From Phlebopus portentosus (Eukaryota; Basidiomycota; Agaricomycetes; Boletales; Boletinellaceae): a DNA stretch of 64,000 nucleotides. Numbering within the stretch: position 1 is the first letter of the stretch; each line of letters starts with the position of its first letter. Where the stretch lies: the NCBI GenBank assembly GCA_037892935.1, contig JAYXKI010000015.1:806001-870000 (forward strand), given 5' to 3'. Position numbers and translations under genes: made by a program. Below the pieces are notes generated by a model. That model ran no database searches and had not been told where the DNA came from. It saw only the letters and a program-made list of their open reading frames with translations. This document shows positions 1 through 14,326 of this stretch, in pieces.

Positions 1-102
1 CATATCAATGATCTGTTTTGGTCTATCAAGAACATTTCCATGGCCTGTTTATAGGTTGACATGCGCAAATGCAGCTCCGAGAACTCAATTTCTTCTCAAT
101 AG

Positions 103-1323
103 TCGATGCTTAGCTGGGTTATTGAATGAATACTCAGGAATAAAAAAAACATGATGGACGAGATAACCGACTTCTCAAACATGACGCAAACTTTCGCGTT
201 TATTCCTGTTGTGTGGTCTGTTGGCGCTATGCTGGGGTATGTGCTGTTGGTTTCCATGATGTCTAGTTTCTCACCTCTCCTGGCAAAAACCCGTTCATCG
301 GTGGTCAACGTTCTCATCCTGCAGAGCGATTTCCTTTGGCTTTCAGCAGATGTCCCTTCTGGAAAGAGTATCCATATTTTCTGCCCTGCCTCGTTGCTGC
401 TCTCTTTCCAACAGCGTCATCGGTCGTCGTTTTCCTGCTCTTGCAAGAGGAAAGTGACTACTGTGTGCAATCCAGTGGGCCATACTTATGCTGTTCAGAC
501 ACCACAAGTAATTGCAAGGCAAGTCCATCAAATAGACAACTTAGAAAGCAATTCCGTTCCTCCCTCACTTGAGAATCAATACGTAGTTATCGATGAAGTC
601 GAACCGGTTCCTCCTATGAAATCTGTGCTCACACGTCCTTTCTGGTCGCAGTTCTCAATTACGCTCTCCTATCCTTCATTGACGTTGCTTTTATTTCTGT
701 CGAGCCACTTTTTAATGCGACATCTATCCAGCTCGGTAGGTTAGGGCTGTCTACGCCGACAATCGGTACTCGGCTTGTACGGGCTGACCATGGGAATTTT
801 CCAAGTGCTCTCTTTTGAAAAGTTTCATGACCGGCTCGGCACGAAAACTTTATTTATGCTAGCCTTGTTCGCAAACATCCCAATATTCATGCTCTTCCCG
901 ATGATAAATTTACTTGCTCGGACTTACGGCTTGAGCTCGATCACTTGGGTTGCGCTCTGCTTCCAGCATTGTCTTTGTGTCTTCTCTGACATGAGTGGAG
1001 GTAACGGCAACACGGCTTGTTTAACAACCACAGTGATTAATCTCTGATATCGCTGCGCATTTATCTTTGTTACCCTGGCTGCGCCTAACAGGAGATCTCT
1101 CGGAGCTACCAACGGCCTTGTTGCAGCCGTCACAGCCGCCATCCATGCAATTGGTCCTGCAGCGACGAAGTCTCTGTTCGCGTCATCGATTGAGTACGGT
1201 CTATTGAACGGCTTGCTTGTCTACGTTGTCGTCATCGGAATGGTTATTTTGGCACTTAGGACTGCATCTCTACTCCCTGATAAAATGGCAGAATCGAATA
1301 GCGATGTCGGTGTTACTCGGTAA
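103..1323 (+). pseudogene. Major facilitator superfamily transporter relic, frame-broken
   Basis: Fragments of a fungal MFS transporter can be read in order: a segment like LAGLLNEYSG, then DEITDFSNMTQTFAFIPVVW (the TM4 loop region of the family), FWKEYPYFLPCLVAALFP, a stretch ending SVLTRP, a membrane segment LVAVLNYALLSFIDVAFISV, YGLTMGIFQVLSFEKFHDRL and a last membrane segment ending before TAA at 1321-1323. These cannot be joined into one frame. The frame changes at an A8 run at about 143-150, again near 630 (after LTRP) and near 770 (before LYGLTMG), and the join near 1047 lacks an acceptor and meets an in-frame TGA. The gaps between these fragments are too short for introns. The 5' end probably lies left of the window. 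It is either a pseudogene or an assembly with several indels; homology to MFS is confident, gene status less so. Confidence 0.7.
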
Positions 1324-1482
1324 AATTGCTTTATTGGTATCGATCCGGGAACTGAGGACAGACAACTATATGCATTATAACTACGCGGACAGAAGGATGT
1401 GAAATGATTGCTTTTGCTACAGAACGATTGCGATCCGATGTGAAAGTGATAGTGTCATAATTTATAATCAAGCAGAGTACAT

Positions 1483-3251
1483 CTAGAACGCTCTTCCTTT
1501 CCCTTTATCATTTCTTGGAGGTGGAAGTTCTGATAGCATAGCCTCCGCCTCTGCGCATCCGTTATTGGAATCCGGTATTGATGGACTCGGATTCGTAGTG
1601 AAGAAAAGGGTTTGGCTTGTTCTACTCTTCTTCGATTCCTGTAAAACAGGATTGGGCTCGGGTGCCGCAGGTGTAGTTCTTGGAGATATCTTCTCAAGGA
1701 TCGTGATCGAAGGTTGCGCTGTAGCGCTTGTAGACTTCGGTAGTTGCGAATTTCCTGGTTCGGCCTTCCTATTTCGATGAATTTGGTCTCGAACGTAGTC
1801 AGCTACAGCTGCTGTCTTTGCAGTTGCGGACCTTCTCAGCGATGAAGTCGATGAACCAGAGGATGTCGAAGGACTCGGATTCGTGGTAAAGAAGAAGCGC
1901 CGTAGGGACTGTTTGCGAGCCATTCTTGGTCTTTCGACAGGAGCAGGGTCTATATCAAAATCGACAGCTCTTTGCTTGCCCTTGTCCAGCCGAGTAAGCC
2001 AATGCTCCTTCTGTTTCAATAAACCAGTCTCCAGCTTCGCGTCATTCGGGCCCAGCAAATGCGGGTTCGTGTCTTTTGTAGGCATCCGGTCCGAAAGAAC
2101 GCGTGTATCCTTCAGTGACTGCGACCGAACCGAGCGACTCGAGTGACTTGATGGATTCGTGACGAAGAATCCAGAAAACCTGGGTTGCCGCCGCTTCGAG
2201 GGAGATGGCTTAACTATTAGCGGCGAAGGTGCTGGAACTGAGAAGGGTGTAGTCTTCTCGCCCAGAGAACCATGAGCATGTGGAAGCGCAGGTTGGTCTA
2301 TCGTACTCGCGTGTACAACGGAGGATGGCCAAACTGATGTTGGGGCCGTAAAATGCGGTAGACGATCCGAGTATAACCGATGAAATCGCGACCGATCTCG
2401 TCGAGTGGGTTCAGGAAGCATGACTAGCGGTTCGGGAGCAACGTCGGACATCTTGTTATGCTGACGTCGTAGGCAGAAACGCAGAACGATGGCAAACCCA
2501 ATACCGGATAATATCGCAACCACAATTCCTGCTATAGTTCCACCTGACAAGTTTCGGGACCCGTCTTCATGCTTCGTGCTAGCATTCGTGCTAGCCGACG
2601 TAGACATGTCAGGTATTTCAGGACTCGGCGACGGAGAAGCAATGGGGCTGCTAGAGGGTACCATAAATCTGAAGCGGAATAAGCCTCGAAACTAAGGAAT
2701 AGACCACGACGTACCCAAATGCGATTATATTCCACAGGGAGTCGCTGCTTGAGTCCAACTTTTTCTGGACTACGACAGTATGATTTGCTGAGGGATCCAG
2801 GTCAGATGCCCCGGGAGATATCTTAAGAATCCGATCACCCTGGTTGGCTTGCACCACGGTCGAGCTGTTATCGAGGTTGAAGCTTAGCGGAGGAAATTCC
2901 GGAGTCCCAGCGGCATAAAGCCACACTGAAGTACCTGCAGGCGAAACTATCGTCAGTAATTCGAATCCGTTACTTTTGCCACTCACCCTGGAAAACGAGA
3001 GAAACTTTAGCGTTGGGATCTGATGTCTGTGAAGCATTGCGGTCCAAATGATGAACATGCAGCGGACTCCAGACACCGGAGGTACTGTCCAAGGGAGGGT
3101 CGTATTGTATCCTTGGATCCATTGCGTATACGACGACCTCTCCGATCGGTGTGTTCAGATTATTCACGCATAGGGCGAAAGGCAGATTGTTAAGTGTGAT
3201 ACAGAACCAAGCGATGAAGAATCTAGGGGATGTTTCTGTGAGACATTTCAT
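1483..3251 (-). CDS. TM1: single-pass membrane protein with secreted-side beta-rich domain and long repeat-bearing tail
   Basis: Three exons (3251-2987, 2934-2715, 2668-1483) give 556 residues in one frame. The N-terminus is hydrophobic (signal peptide, FFIAWFCITL region), followed by an ectodomain of about 150 residues with VVVYAMDPRIQY, WSPL, DRNASQTSD, VSLVFQGTSVWLYA and ANHTVVVQK, and several N-glycosylation sequons. A Ser/Pro/Thr linker leads to one membrane helix (GTIAGIVVAILSGIGFAIVL) and a basic stop-transfer CLRRQ. The cytoplasmic tail is about 340 residues, disordered, and contains three copies of an FFxTNPS(P)S motif. Two paralogues, at 32680-33894 and 49084-50354, share the ectodomain and intron positions. 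The layout resembles fungal wall-sensor type proteins, but no catalytic motif is visible and the function is unknown. Confidence 0.85.
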
Positions 3252-5293
3252 ACTGAGTCACGTCTGGCGGAATTAAAGAATGGAGGACTCCGCCCGTTTG
3301 AGGCGAGTACACTTATGAGGCGATGGAAATGGTGAGAGAAAGATATGAGACGCGAAAGAGTCGCCCGTCGTTTATGATGTTCCATAGCACTCATCAAATC
3401 ACGTTGCGGAGAATGACTGATGGCCGGAAACTCAGATGCCCAAACCAGATTGAGATAGGAACACACCTACGATCAAAGATGCACAGCCGTCTCCTTCCGT
3501 AACTGGTGCGCACTTTCATACGCATTCTTGTCCCGACTTGCCTTTTGGGCATATCAAAATCCCGGTCGATCCAGCTTACATAAGACCATAATGGACCAAG
3601 TATCAGTAGCTTGGGGGGGGGGGGGGGGGGGGGGCTTTCGGGAAAGATGATACGAAAAAATGCCGTCCTGTAGATAATCAGCAGAACCAAGTGTTCCGAT
3701 CAATCCGTGGGTGATGGTTCTAACTCAGTTCGGAATTACTTTTCAAAAATCTTCTTCTCCAGACAGATGAATGATGTTGTTGGTACAAAGCATTTTGGCT
3801 GGTGAGATCTCAGCACAGAAGCAGTATCATGCCGAGCGCGTCTTTATATGCTGTGCATGTGAAGATCGCAAAGCAAATGCCATGAATGATTACGATCATC
3901 GTCAGATCATTCTCGAAGGAGCATCCTTTTCCCTTACAATGACCATTCAGAAAAGAAGACTGGTGTTCTCCGACAGACGGCAATGAATTGTAAACGTACA
4001 ACTCTTTATTCTCGACCGCGTTCTCCCAATTCCGCCGTCACCAAGGAGCGGATCATGGGTAGTCAAACGGGGCCATAACCATAGCGACTGAATTGGTTGT
4101 CTGGCATCGATATCAGTGAGAAATATCCTTGATATACTTGCGTAGTTCCGGTAACACTTCTCACTTGAGCCTTGGAGGGCGAAATTTGATAATGAGACGG
4201 GAAAATGTGGGGGCGGGGAGATTTTGATAAAGTCACGTGTATTTGAAGGCGCGATCACCAGTCACAGTCACCAGTGATATGATCGAGTGACTCCGAGTCG
4301 AGTCTACTCTCACCAGGTCTCATCGTCCGGTTTTCATCATGTTGACTCTTGGACCGCGCCGAATGGTACCGCCATGATCTTCTGACCCTTTATTTGATTC
4401 AGACGACCAGGTCAACGTGATTTACGCACCAACACGGATCAACAGCGAACGCAAGATGGGCTAAAAGTAGGACCGAAATCCGTATGCTTTGGCTATTCGT
4501 CGTCTCTTTTCAGTGGTGTATATGCCCACGAATTAATGTGCAATTTGTCCTGCCAGGCCTGGTATCCAGCCATAATGATATCCTGCTGAATTTGTGACTT
4601 TCCGGTCGTTTGATTCCGTTCCAAGGCGATCCGACGATCAGAACTAAAGTACGAACAAGAAATCTGACGCGAGAGTTGTCTGGTCTAGAGGGAGAGCTCT
4701 TACAGCCGATGATCTACCGGAAGATCCGAAAAGCAATGAATCGCTCCGACATCCAGAGCAATTCAAGGGAACGAGGTCGCATTGTGCTTGAACGAACTAT
4801 TTGTAAGTTTTCGAGATAGATCTTGGCGCTATCCCACACCATATTGTTTCCCATTGATGTTCAGCAGACAATCGCTGTGGTTTCCTATGCAAATTTTCGA
4901 AGCGCATCTGCTCTTCGTCGGACTCTAGACTCAAGACTCCAGACCAGAATCGGCTCTCCTGAGTATTCTATCGCATGTATGCTCTATTGTTAGGAACCAC
5001 GCTGTGACGACGTGTAAAGGCCAAAACAATTCGGCTCTTTTCAAGCCAATTTTTGGTGGGTATGAACATCCGAAAACGACTAGTGAGTCTACATGCCTCC
5101 GATAATTGGGCAGCTTTTGATATAAATAGCACAGTGCCAAGTCTTGTGACGAAAGTGTTTTTTTTTTTTCGGAAAACGCACTCGAGGGCTCCGCTACGTC
5201 GTTTTCGGCGAAAACGTCGAGTCTTTCATATGCTGGCGCGGCTTTGAACCGCCATGCTGTTCTACATTTCCGCGATATAGTACCGAAAGCCAG
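3252..5293. other. Intergenic region with a long G homopolymer
   Basis: No convincing gene was found between TM1 and Xyn1. Short open frames here lack recognisable motifs and are not linked by plausible introns. The most striking element is a 22-G run at 3613-3634. Upstream sequence for both TM1 (minus) and Xyn1 (plus) lies here, so it holds both promoters. Confidence 0.5.
3613..3634. repeat. Poly-G tract (22 G)
   Basis: An uninterrupted run of 22 guanines on the plus strand, flanked by CTT and CTTTC. It is a mononucleotide microsatellite able in principle to form a G-quadruplex. Its length is likely to vary between isolates and reads. Confidence 0.95.
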
Positions 5294-5300
5294 TATAAAA
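5294..5300 (+). promoter_or_regulatory. TATA box of Xyn1
   Basis: TATAAAA lies 79 bases before the Xyn1 start codon. Xyn2 and Xyn3 have TATA elements at nearly the same spacing, which supports all three as core promoters. Confidence 0.6.
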
Positions 5301-5372
5301 AGCATAGATGTGCTTGAGGACCACCTCGACAAAAAGCAACATCCTGCTTGAAGTCAGTTCTTGGCACCGAAA

Positions 5373-7093
5373 ATGAAGCTCTCGACTGCCTTTCTCTCCC
5401 TCTTGTCGCTTGTACCGCTCGCGATGGCGCAACAGGCAGTCTGGGGACAGTGTACGTGGACATTGTAATTGAGCGATTCGTCCAAGATGATCTCAACATT
5501 TCCGGTTAGGCGGTGGTATTGGTTGGACTGGTCCCACTACCTGCGTCGCAGGTACTGCATGTGTCGAACAAAACGACTATTACTCTCAGTGCCTTCCGTC
5601 CTCGAACGCGCCACCTCCGCCACCTCCGTCCACCTCGATACCGGTCAACACGCCAACTTCGACCGTCGCGGGCGGAAGCCCGTCATCTACCTCCGGTCTT
5701 GACAGTATCGCCAAAGGAGCCGGGAAGAAGTACTTCGGAACAGCGACTGATTCTTCCGAGTTCAACAGCGATGCTTCATACGCAGCTGTTTTGAGAACGC
5801 CGGGTGAATTCGGTCAATTGACGCCGGCAAACAGTATGAAATGGGTATGCAGTCGGGTCTCTTGCATCCCTCACAGACTCAGAGTTATGCTTACTAATAC
5901 CTAATAGGACTCGACTGAACCATCTCGAGGAAACTTTCAATTCACCACTGCTGATGCTCTCGTCGCCGAAGCAAAGAGAAATGGCCAAGTCGTCCGGGGT
6001 TAGTTAATTTAAGTGCAGAATACTGTCTCACACACTCCTGACTCACTGTGCTCTTAGGTCACAACTGTGTCTGGTATAACCAGCTCCCGAGCTGGGTTTC
6101 TAACAGCGGGTTCAATGCTGCTACCCTGACATCTGTCATCCAAACGCACTGTTCTACTGTCGTTGGCCATTACAAAGGAGAAATGTGAGTCCTCGGTTTC
6201 TTCACCACATCTTGTATTCATTGAGTTTCTCTAGTTGTCCGTTAAGATTATATTTGACAACTCGTTAAGGTGCACTAACTTTGACACCGATAGATGCTTG
6301 GGATGTTGTCAACGAACCTTTGTCAGTCTTTCAGACTATTTTCCATCTTATATCTAACTGTCTTTCTGTAGTAATGACGATGGTTCTTGGCGTACGGATG
6401 TCTTCTATAACACGCTTGGAACGAACTACGTTACTATTGCGTTGAACTCAGCTCGTTCTGCGGACCCTAACGCGAAGCTCTACATTAACGAGTACAACAT
6501 CGAATACGCTGGAGCGAAGGCGAACTCGATTGTCAGCCTCGTGAAGTCCTTGGTGCAAGCCGGCGCACCGATTGACGGAGTTGGATTCCAGTGCCACTTC
6601 ATCGTCGGTGAAGTTCCTACTGGCATGGCGTCCATCATGCAACAAATTACCGCACTCGGTCTTGAGGTATTCGATCTGTTTTCCTCATGATATTTTTACA
6701 GTGTGCCAATGTGCTCTTATAGGTTGCTATCACGGAACTCGACATCCGTATGCCTCTTCCAGCTTCGCAGGCTAACCTGCAGCAGCAGCAGAGGGATTAC
6801 CAGACTGTCGTTCAACAATGCCATTCCGTTGATGGATGTGTTGGTGTCACTATTTGGGACTTCTCAGACAAGGTAGACTCTAAAACAAGTACTGGGAATC
6901 AAATAGTTGTCCTGAGTTTATTCTTCTAGTACTCGTGGGTTCCGAACACCTTCAGTGGCCAGGGTGCAGCTTGCCCCTGGGATCAGGTCAGTAATCATAT
7001 CCTTCAAATTTTGGACATGGATACTTATAAAGTACCCATTGATAGAATATGCAAAAGAAGCCTGCTTACAGCGGTATCGTCGCAGGGTTCTGA
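5373..7093 (+). CDS. Xyn1: secreted GH10 endo-1,4-beta-xylanase with N-terminal CBM1
   Basis: Hydrolyses internal beta-1,4 bonds of xylan outside the cell. Ten exons (5373-5451, 5510-5844, 5908-5998, 6058-6184, 6235-6236, 6294-6321, 6372-6666, 6723-6872, 6930-6986, 7046-7093) sum to 1212 nt, 403 residues. Order: signal peptide ending about MAQ; CBM1 starting [19 protein letters not shown]; Pro/Ser/Thr linker; GH10 domain from about residue 110 with [27 protein letters not shown], acid/base Glu in [15 protein letters not shown], nucleophile Glu in AITELDIRM, and [14 protein letters not shown]. The reading frame through WDVVNE requires a 2-nt exon (TT). Relative to Xyn2 and Xyn3 it lacks one intron, its 295-nt exon equalling their 140 plus 155. 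First of three tandem xylanase genes. Confidence 0.95.
6235..6236 (+). other. 2-nt microexon (TT) of Xyn1
   Basis: The preceding exon ends GAA-AT before gtgagt and the next begins AT-GCT-TGG after gatag. Two bases are needed to give ATT TAT GCT TGG (I-Y-A-W) and keep the frame into WDVVNE. TT lies between ctctag and gtccgt. Extending the exon to other GT sites gives a stop or the wrong phase. The donor gtccgt is weak, but the same 2-nt exon occurs with stronger donors in Xyn2 and Xyn3. Confidence 0.8.
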
Positions 7094-7928
7094 AGGTACT
7101 CCAAATCCAAAGTGTAAAGCTTATATACTATTCTTCTTTGGGTTTGTTAATTTCGCTCTGTCCACTTCGTGGGTTTTGGTCGACACACTTGTACCACTTT
7201 ACTACACTCCTTACTTTTTTATACCTTCCAAGTCATTGTCTTTCCGATTTATCTGTCTATCGTGTCAGAAAGCAGCAATATATTTATTCTTGAGATCCGT
7301 TAGTCTTGGCGTACGTCTGATGTACGGAGCCTTTCACTGGCCTTACCTGCGCAAGGGCTGGACGTAGCAAGTTTACCGGACCGTCTCACCCCGTCTTGCT
7401 GGCAGCCACCGCCTTGTCAAATGCCGGATCGGATATGAGCTTCGGATTCATGTCAAGAGTATTTAGGACGGCGTATTCTCGGTGCGCATGTGTCATGCTG
7501 TGAACCCGGATTTTTATCGAGTGCCTGAATAATTGTAAAGGAGGCCTGCTTCTTCATGTCTCGACGGTCTGACCAGTCAATCTTATATGAATGGCACCGG
7601 AGAAACATCTATGGACCAAATGAATTGTAACGGTTCAGTAGAATGCCAAGACTAAATTAGAGATGTTTCCGACGATTTTGACGATCTTCGGTATCCGAAG
7701 GAACGATCGACGGCAACACGTTCACGTGGCTTTGGACATTGTCCTCTTTCAGACAACTTCTCTTGATCGACGTGCTTGGCTCATTCATCCTCAAAACCAG
7801 CTTTCGCGGGGGTAAACTCGTTGTCTTGCCGTCTGTCTGACATCTCATTGCTCATGTGCGTAGATATCAGAGACGAGACCCACGAAATCTGCGATGTTCA
7901 CCCGCTTTGATGTCTTGTCTTCTGGTGG
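7094..7928. other. Intergenic, Xyn1 3' end to Xyn2 promoter
   Basis: No coding motif recognised on either strand. It contains a T-rich 3' flank after Xyn1 and the upstream region of Xyn2. Confidence 0.5.
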
Positions 7929-7934
7929 TATAAA
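7929..7934 (+). promoter_or_regulatory. TATA box of Xyn2
   Basis: TATAAA is 73 bases before the Xyn2 start codon, matching the spacing in Xyn1 and Xyn3. Confidence 0.6.
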
Positions 7935-8001
7935 GCCGTGAACGTCTTTCGAGGAACAGTGAGTGAGTCGACTCTCGACAGCTGCTTAATTGTAGGAAAA
8001 G

Positions 8002-9755
<1,754 letters not shown>

Positions 9756-9890
9756 TGAGATGAAAAGCGGCTATTATTTAAATTACATACTTTTGAGGTT
9801 TAACACCCCAGCTTATGTACGCAATCTTGCTGACTAATCAGAATGTCATTCTTTGCTGTATGTATGTAAAACTGGTATCTCCTCTCCACA

Positions 9891-10521
9891 ATGAGGTCAA
9901 CTTTACCTCGACTAGCCAAGTCAATATCTGAAAAACCTCTGAATCTTCGAAAAGCAGGTGCAACACTGTTGCCCCCAATCCCGTCAGTCCGTTTCCAATT
10001 ACCAGAGTAATAAGTTCAAGACGTGTTTTACTCGTTCAGATTGTACCGTGGTATTCTTCGCGCTCATCGCAACCTCCCTATAGAAATGCGATCGTTAGGA
10101 GATGATTACGTGAAGGCTGGTATGCTTCTGGCAGCATTCCCAATTGCAGAAAACATGTTGACTCTATGATGATTACGCAGAGTTCCGGCGTCACAAAAGC
10201 ATCGACAACCCATTGTACATCATGGGCTTTCTGTCGCAATGGAAAATGTATCTGGATGAGATGCCGAAGGACAATGAGACTGCTGAGCGATGGAAGGGGC
10301 GGAAACTCGATCCGACTGTGTTCGAGAAGGTATGTCCGGGCCCTGCATTCTATTCAGTTCTATTAATGTCTGCGAATCCAATCTAGATGTCGAACGAGCA
10401 GATTGGGCAACTGTACGAGCTCATGCACGCTACTAAGGTGATATGGAAGAGCCCGACTCAGCTGGAGGCGGAGGCAGAGGAAGAGGAGGAGAAAGCAAAT
10501 GGCCGAGGTGAAGAACGATAA
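9891..10521 (+). CDS. SDHAF3: Succinate dehydrogenase assembly factor 3 (ACN9/SDHAF3, LYR family)
   Basis: A mitochondrial LYR-motif chaperone needed to mature the iron-sulfur subunit of succinate dehydrogenase (complex II). Four exons (9891-9982, 10040-10119, 10181-10329, 10387-10521) give 151 residues. The N-terminus is basic and Ser/Leu-rich, consistent with a mitochondrial presequence. The family signature is clear: [54 protein letters not shown]. The C-terminus is a Glu-rich tail. It starts only 135 bases after the Xyn2 stop and on the same strand, separating Xyn2 from Xyn3; nothing suggests a functional link with xylan degradation. Confidence 0.92.
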
Positions 10522-11287
10522 CGAAAAAGGTCTGTTGTTCTTTCTACGAATGTGCTTTGCCATTAAATGTAACTTTCATCAACTCTAGGTTTCCTGCTTG
10601 GAAAATCTTGTATCCTGCTTTCGTATAGACTTCATCAAAAAGATGCCGATATTTATGTTGCTCTATCTTCCTGGAGGACGAGGGCACGTAGAAGAATGTC
10701 TGTCTCGAGTACTCTCTTAGACACCATTCATGACTTCCGGAACGATTTGGTTACCACACTGCGAGGGCTTTGTCGTCGTGAAGTCGACTTTGGAATGTTG
10801 TTATACCTACGGGGACTTTGCAATACCTCGAATGTACTTTATGAACAAAGCCGAGTAAAGACATTGAGAAACGCAATCTCTCGGTAGCCACTCTCGTCTC
10901 GAAACATCTAGCAGCACCTTTTGTTTCGTCTCCGGTATTGCCCGCGTATATGCTTTCGGACGCTTTCTTGTAAATCAACTCCGAAGCGGAGTTACGGATG
11001 CATCAACGCTTCGAGACTGTGTCAAAGTGCCTCGGATAATTCTTCGAGGGCAAATCATACTCACGTGCAGATTCCTTGAACCCGCGCGACATCGAAATGC
11101 TTGGCCCATTCATTTCTTCGCTCGTGCTTCCGGTTGTGCTGCGGTACTGCTGCGGTCCGCTCGCAAATTGCGAGAGGAAGACGGATCATTTGTGTTGCTG
11201 CCATGACATTTCCGATGTTCTTGTGTATTTCCCACAAGAAATGTCGTCCACAAATTTTGCGACGTTCATCCGCCCATCCTCAAAAGC
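10522..11287. other. Intergenic, SDHAF3 to Xyn3
   Basis: No gene recognised. Small open frames on both strands have no family motif. It holds the SDHAF3 3' flank and the Xyn3 upstream region. Confidence 0.5.
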
Positions 11288-11295
11288 TATATAAA
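11288..11295 (+). promoter_or_regulatory. TATA box of Xyn3
   Basis: TATATAAA is 63 bases before the Xyn3 start codon and is followed by AGCC, as in Xyn2 (TATAAAGCC). Confidence 0.6.
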
Positions 11296-11350
11296 GCCAT
11301 AGGAGTTTTGCTATATGGACCAACATTTTGATACCCGCAAACAGTCGAGA

Positions 11351-12870
<1,520 letters not shown>

Positions 12871-13383
12871 GAATTCGGATATGAATCTTTCAATATTTCT
12901 GTTTATACCCTCATATTCAATGGAAGACGGAAAGTGGTCGCCCTTTATGCGTTCATCGTGCGTGAGTCCGTCGCGAACGGGTACTGTGTGAACTAGCCTC
13001 GTCTAAACCGGCTCTGATTCCGTAAAGTCAAGTCAAAATCATGCCTCTTGGATTTACTCGAGTTTTTCTCGATGATGTCATTCGTTTCACAGCGTCGGCG
13101 CTGTAGTTGTTATGCATTCTACTCGGCGCATATATAGTCCGTTTCAGTCCGTATCACGATCGCGGTGGGCAGATACTTCCCTAATCAAGTAGTGATAAGA
13201 TAATCTTAAAGATGGAGTCGGTCAAGTGCGCTTCGGGAGTAATGAACAAACCGTCTGAGCTAAGTAGGTCAGCTGAATCTTAGAGTTTAACTCACGCGCC
13301 TCTGGTATCGGAGGACTTGGCGTCTAAATTGTAAGACAACTTCCCATACAACCGCATTGTTCTCTGTTTCTCCAGCTCTAGAC
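12871..13383. other. Intergenic, Xyn3 to cyanase
   Basis: No gene seen. GCGCATATATAG near 13128-13139 could serve as a distant TATA-like element, but it is about 250 bases from the cyanase start, so this is weak. Confidence 0.4.
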
Positions 13384-14326
13384 AATGGCCCAAGCTGCTG
13401 TAAGTCCCGCCACAGCCAGAGTTATGAGGGTATTCTCTAAGTGTATCCGGCACCCTTTTCCCTGCTAGCAAGTTCCATCGACAGGAAACTCTCCTTTCGC
13501 TGCACTTCCGCCTATCTACACACAACTCGCGGAAGCAAAAGCCAGGAAAGGTGAATATACATCTTTTGTAGAGCATCACCGTCAAACGATAATCGATTGA
13601 TTCGATACATACAACGCATAGGCTTGACATTCGAGCAGATTGCGAAGGAAATAGGTAAAGACGAAGTCTGGGTTGCTGCGGCATTCTACGGGCAGGTGAG
13701 TGCTATCACGAATCAGATTCACGATAGTATGCATGCCTAACTCGTCACTCTATCTCACGTGATCATGTGACAGGCCAAGTTGACTTCTGATCTGATTGAA
13801 GCTCTCGCTAAAGTACTCGACCTTCCTGCAACGAACCTTCACGACGGACTGGGTACGCATTGGTGGCCGAACAGAGGCTTGGGACCGACAGTACCGACGG
13901 ATCCGGTCATTTATCGGCTTTATGAGGTCTGCTCTGGACTGAACTCAATGCTTCTGTTGAAAGTGGATTGACGATTCCTTCAGGGTATTCTTGTGTACGG
14001 ATATCCCATCAAGGTAAAAGAACATTTAACCTCTTCATGTCTCGGATTGACCATGGTGTTTTTTTTGAATTCGATTGGAAGGCTGTTATCCATGAGAAGG
14101 TCAGACATCTATTCCGCAGTGTGATAATTGTCGAACACTGACGTAGGTGCTAGTTCGGAGATGGTATAATGTCAATGATCAATTGCAATGTCACGGTAGA
14201 TAAGAAGGAGGATCCAGCAGGAGACCGTGTTGTGCTGACTTTTGAGTAAGCCCTTCTTCTCCAACGTTACGCAAGCATACTGATGTCTCTCTCAGCGGAA
14301 AGTTCTTGCCATATTCTACGTGGTAG
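13384..14326 (+). CDS. cynS: Cyanate hydratase (cyanase)
   Basis: Converts cyanate plus bicarbonate to ammonia and carbon dioxide (via carbamate) in the cytosol. Eight exons joined in frame give about 165 residues, close to the usual 150-165. The N-terminal helical part has YTQLAEAKARKGLTFEQIAK and DEVWVAAAFYGQAKL; the catalytic domain contains IYRLYE (active-site Arg and Glu), GILVYGYPIKAVIHEKFGDG and SMINC (active-site Ser), ending GKFLPYSTW. The first exon is only 15 nt (MAQAA) and an internal exon is 18 nt (AVIHEK), typical of the heavily split genes in this window. All three catalytic residues are present, so it should be active. Confidence 0.95.

Noticed and set aside
5373..7093. Stwintron (nested intron) explanation for the double intron before WDVVNE
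   Set aside because: Removing the whole interval without keeping two bases shifts the frame away from the catalytic motif in all three paralogues, so a microexon fits better.
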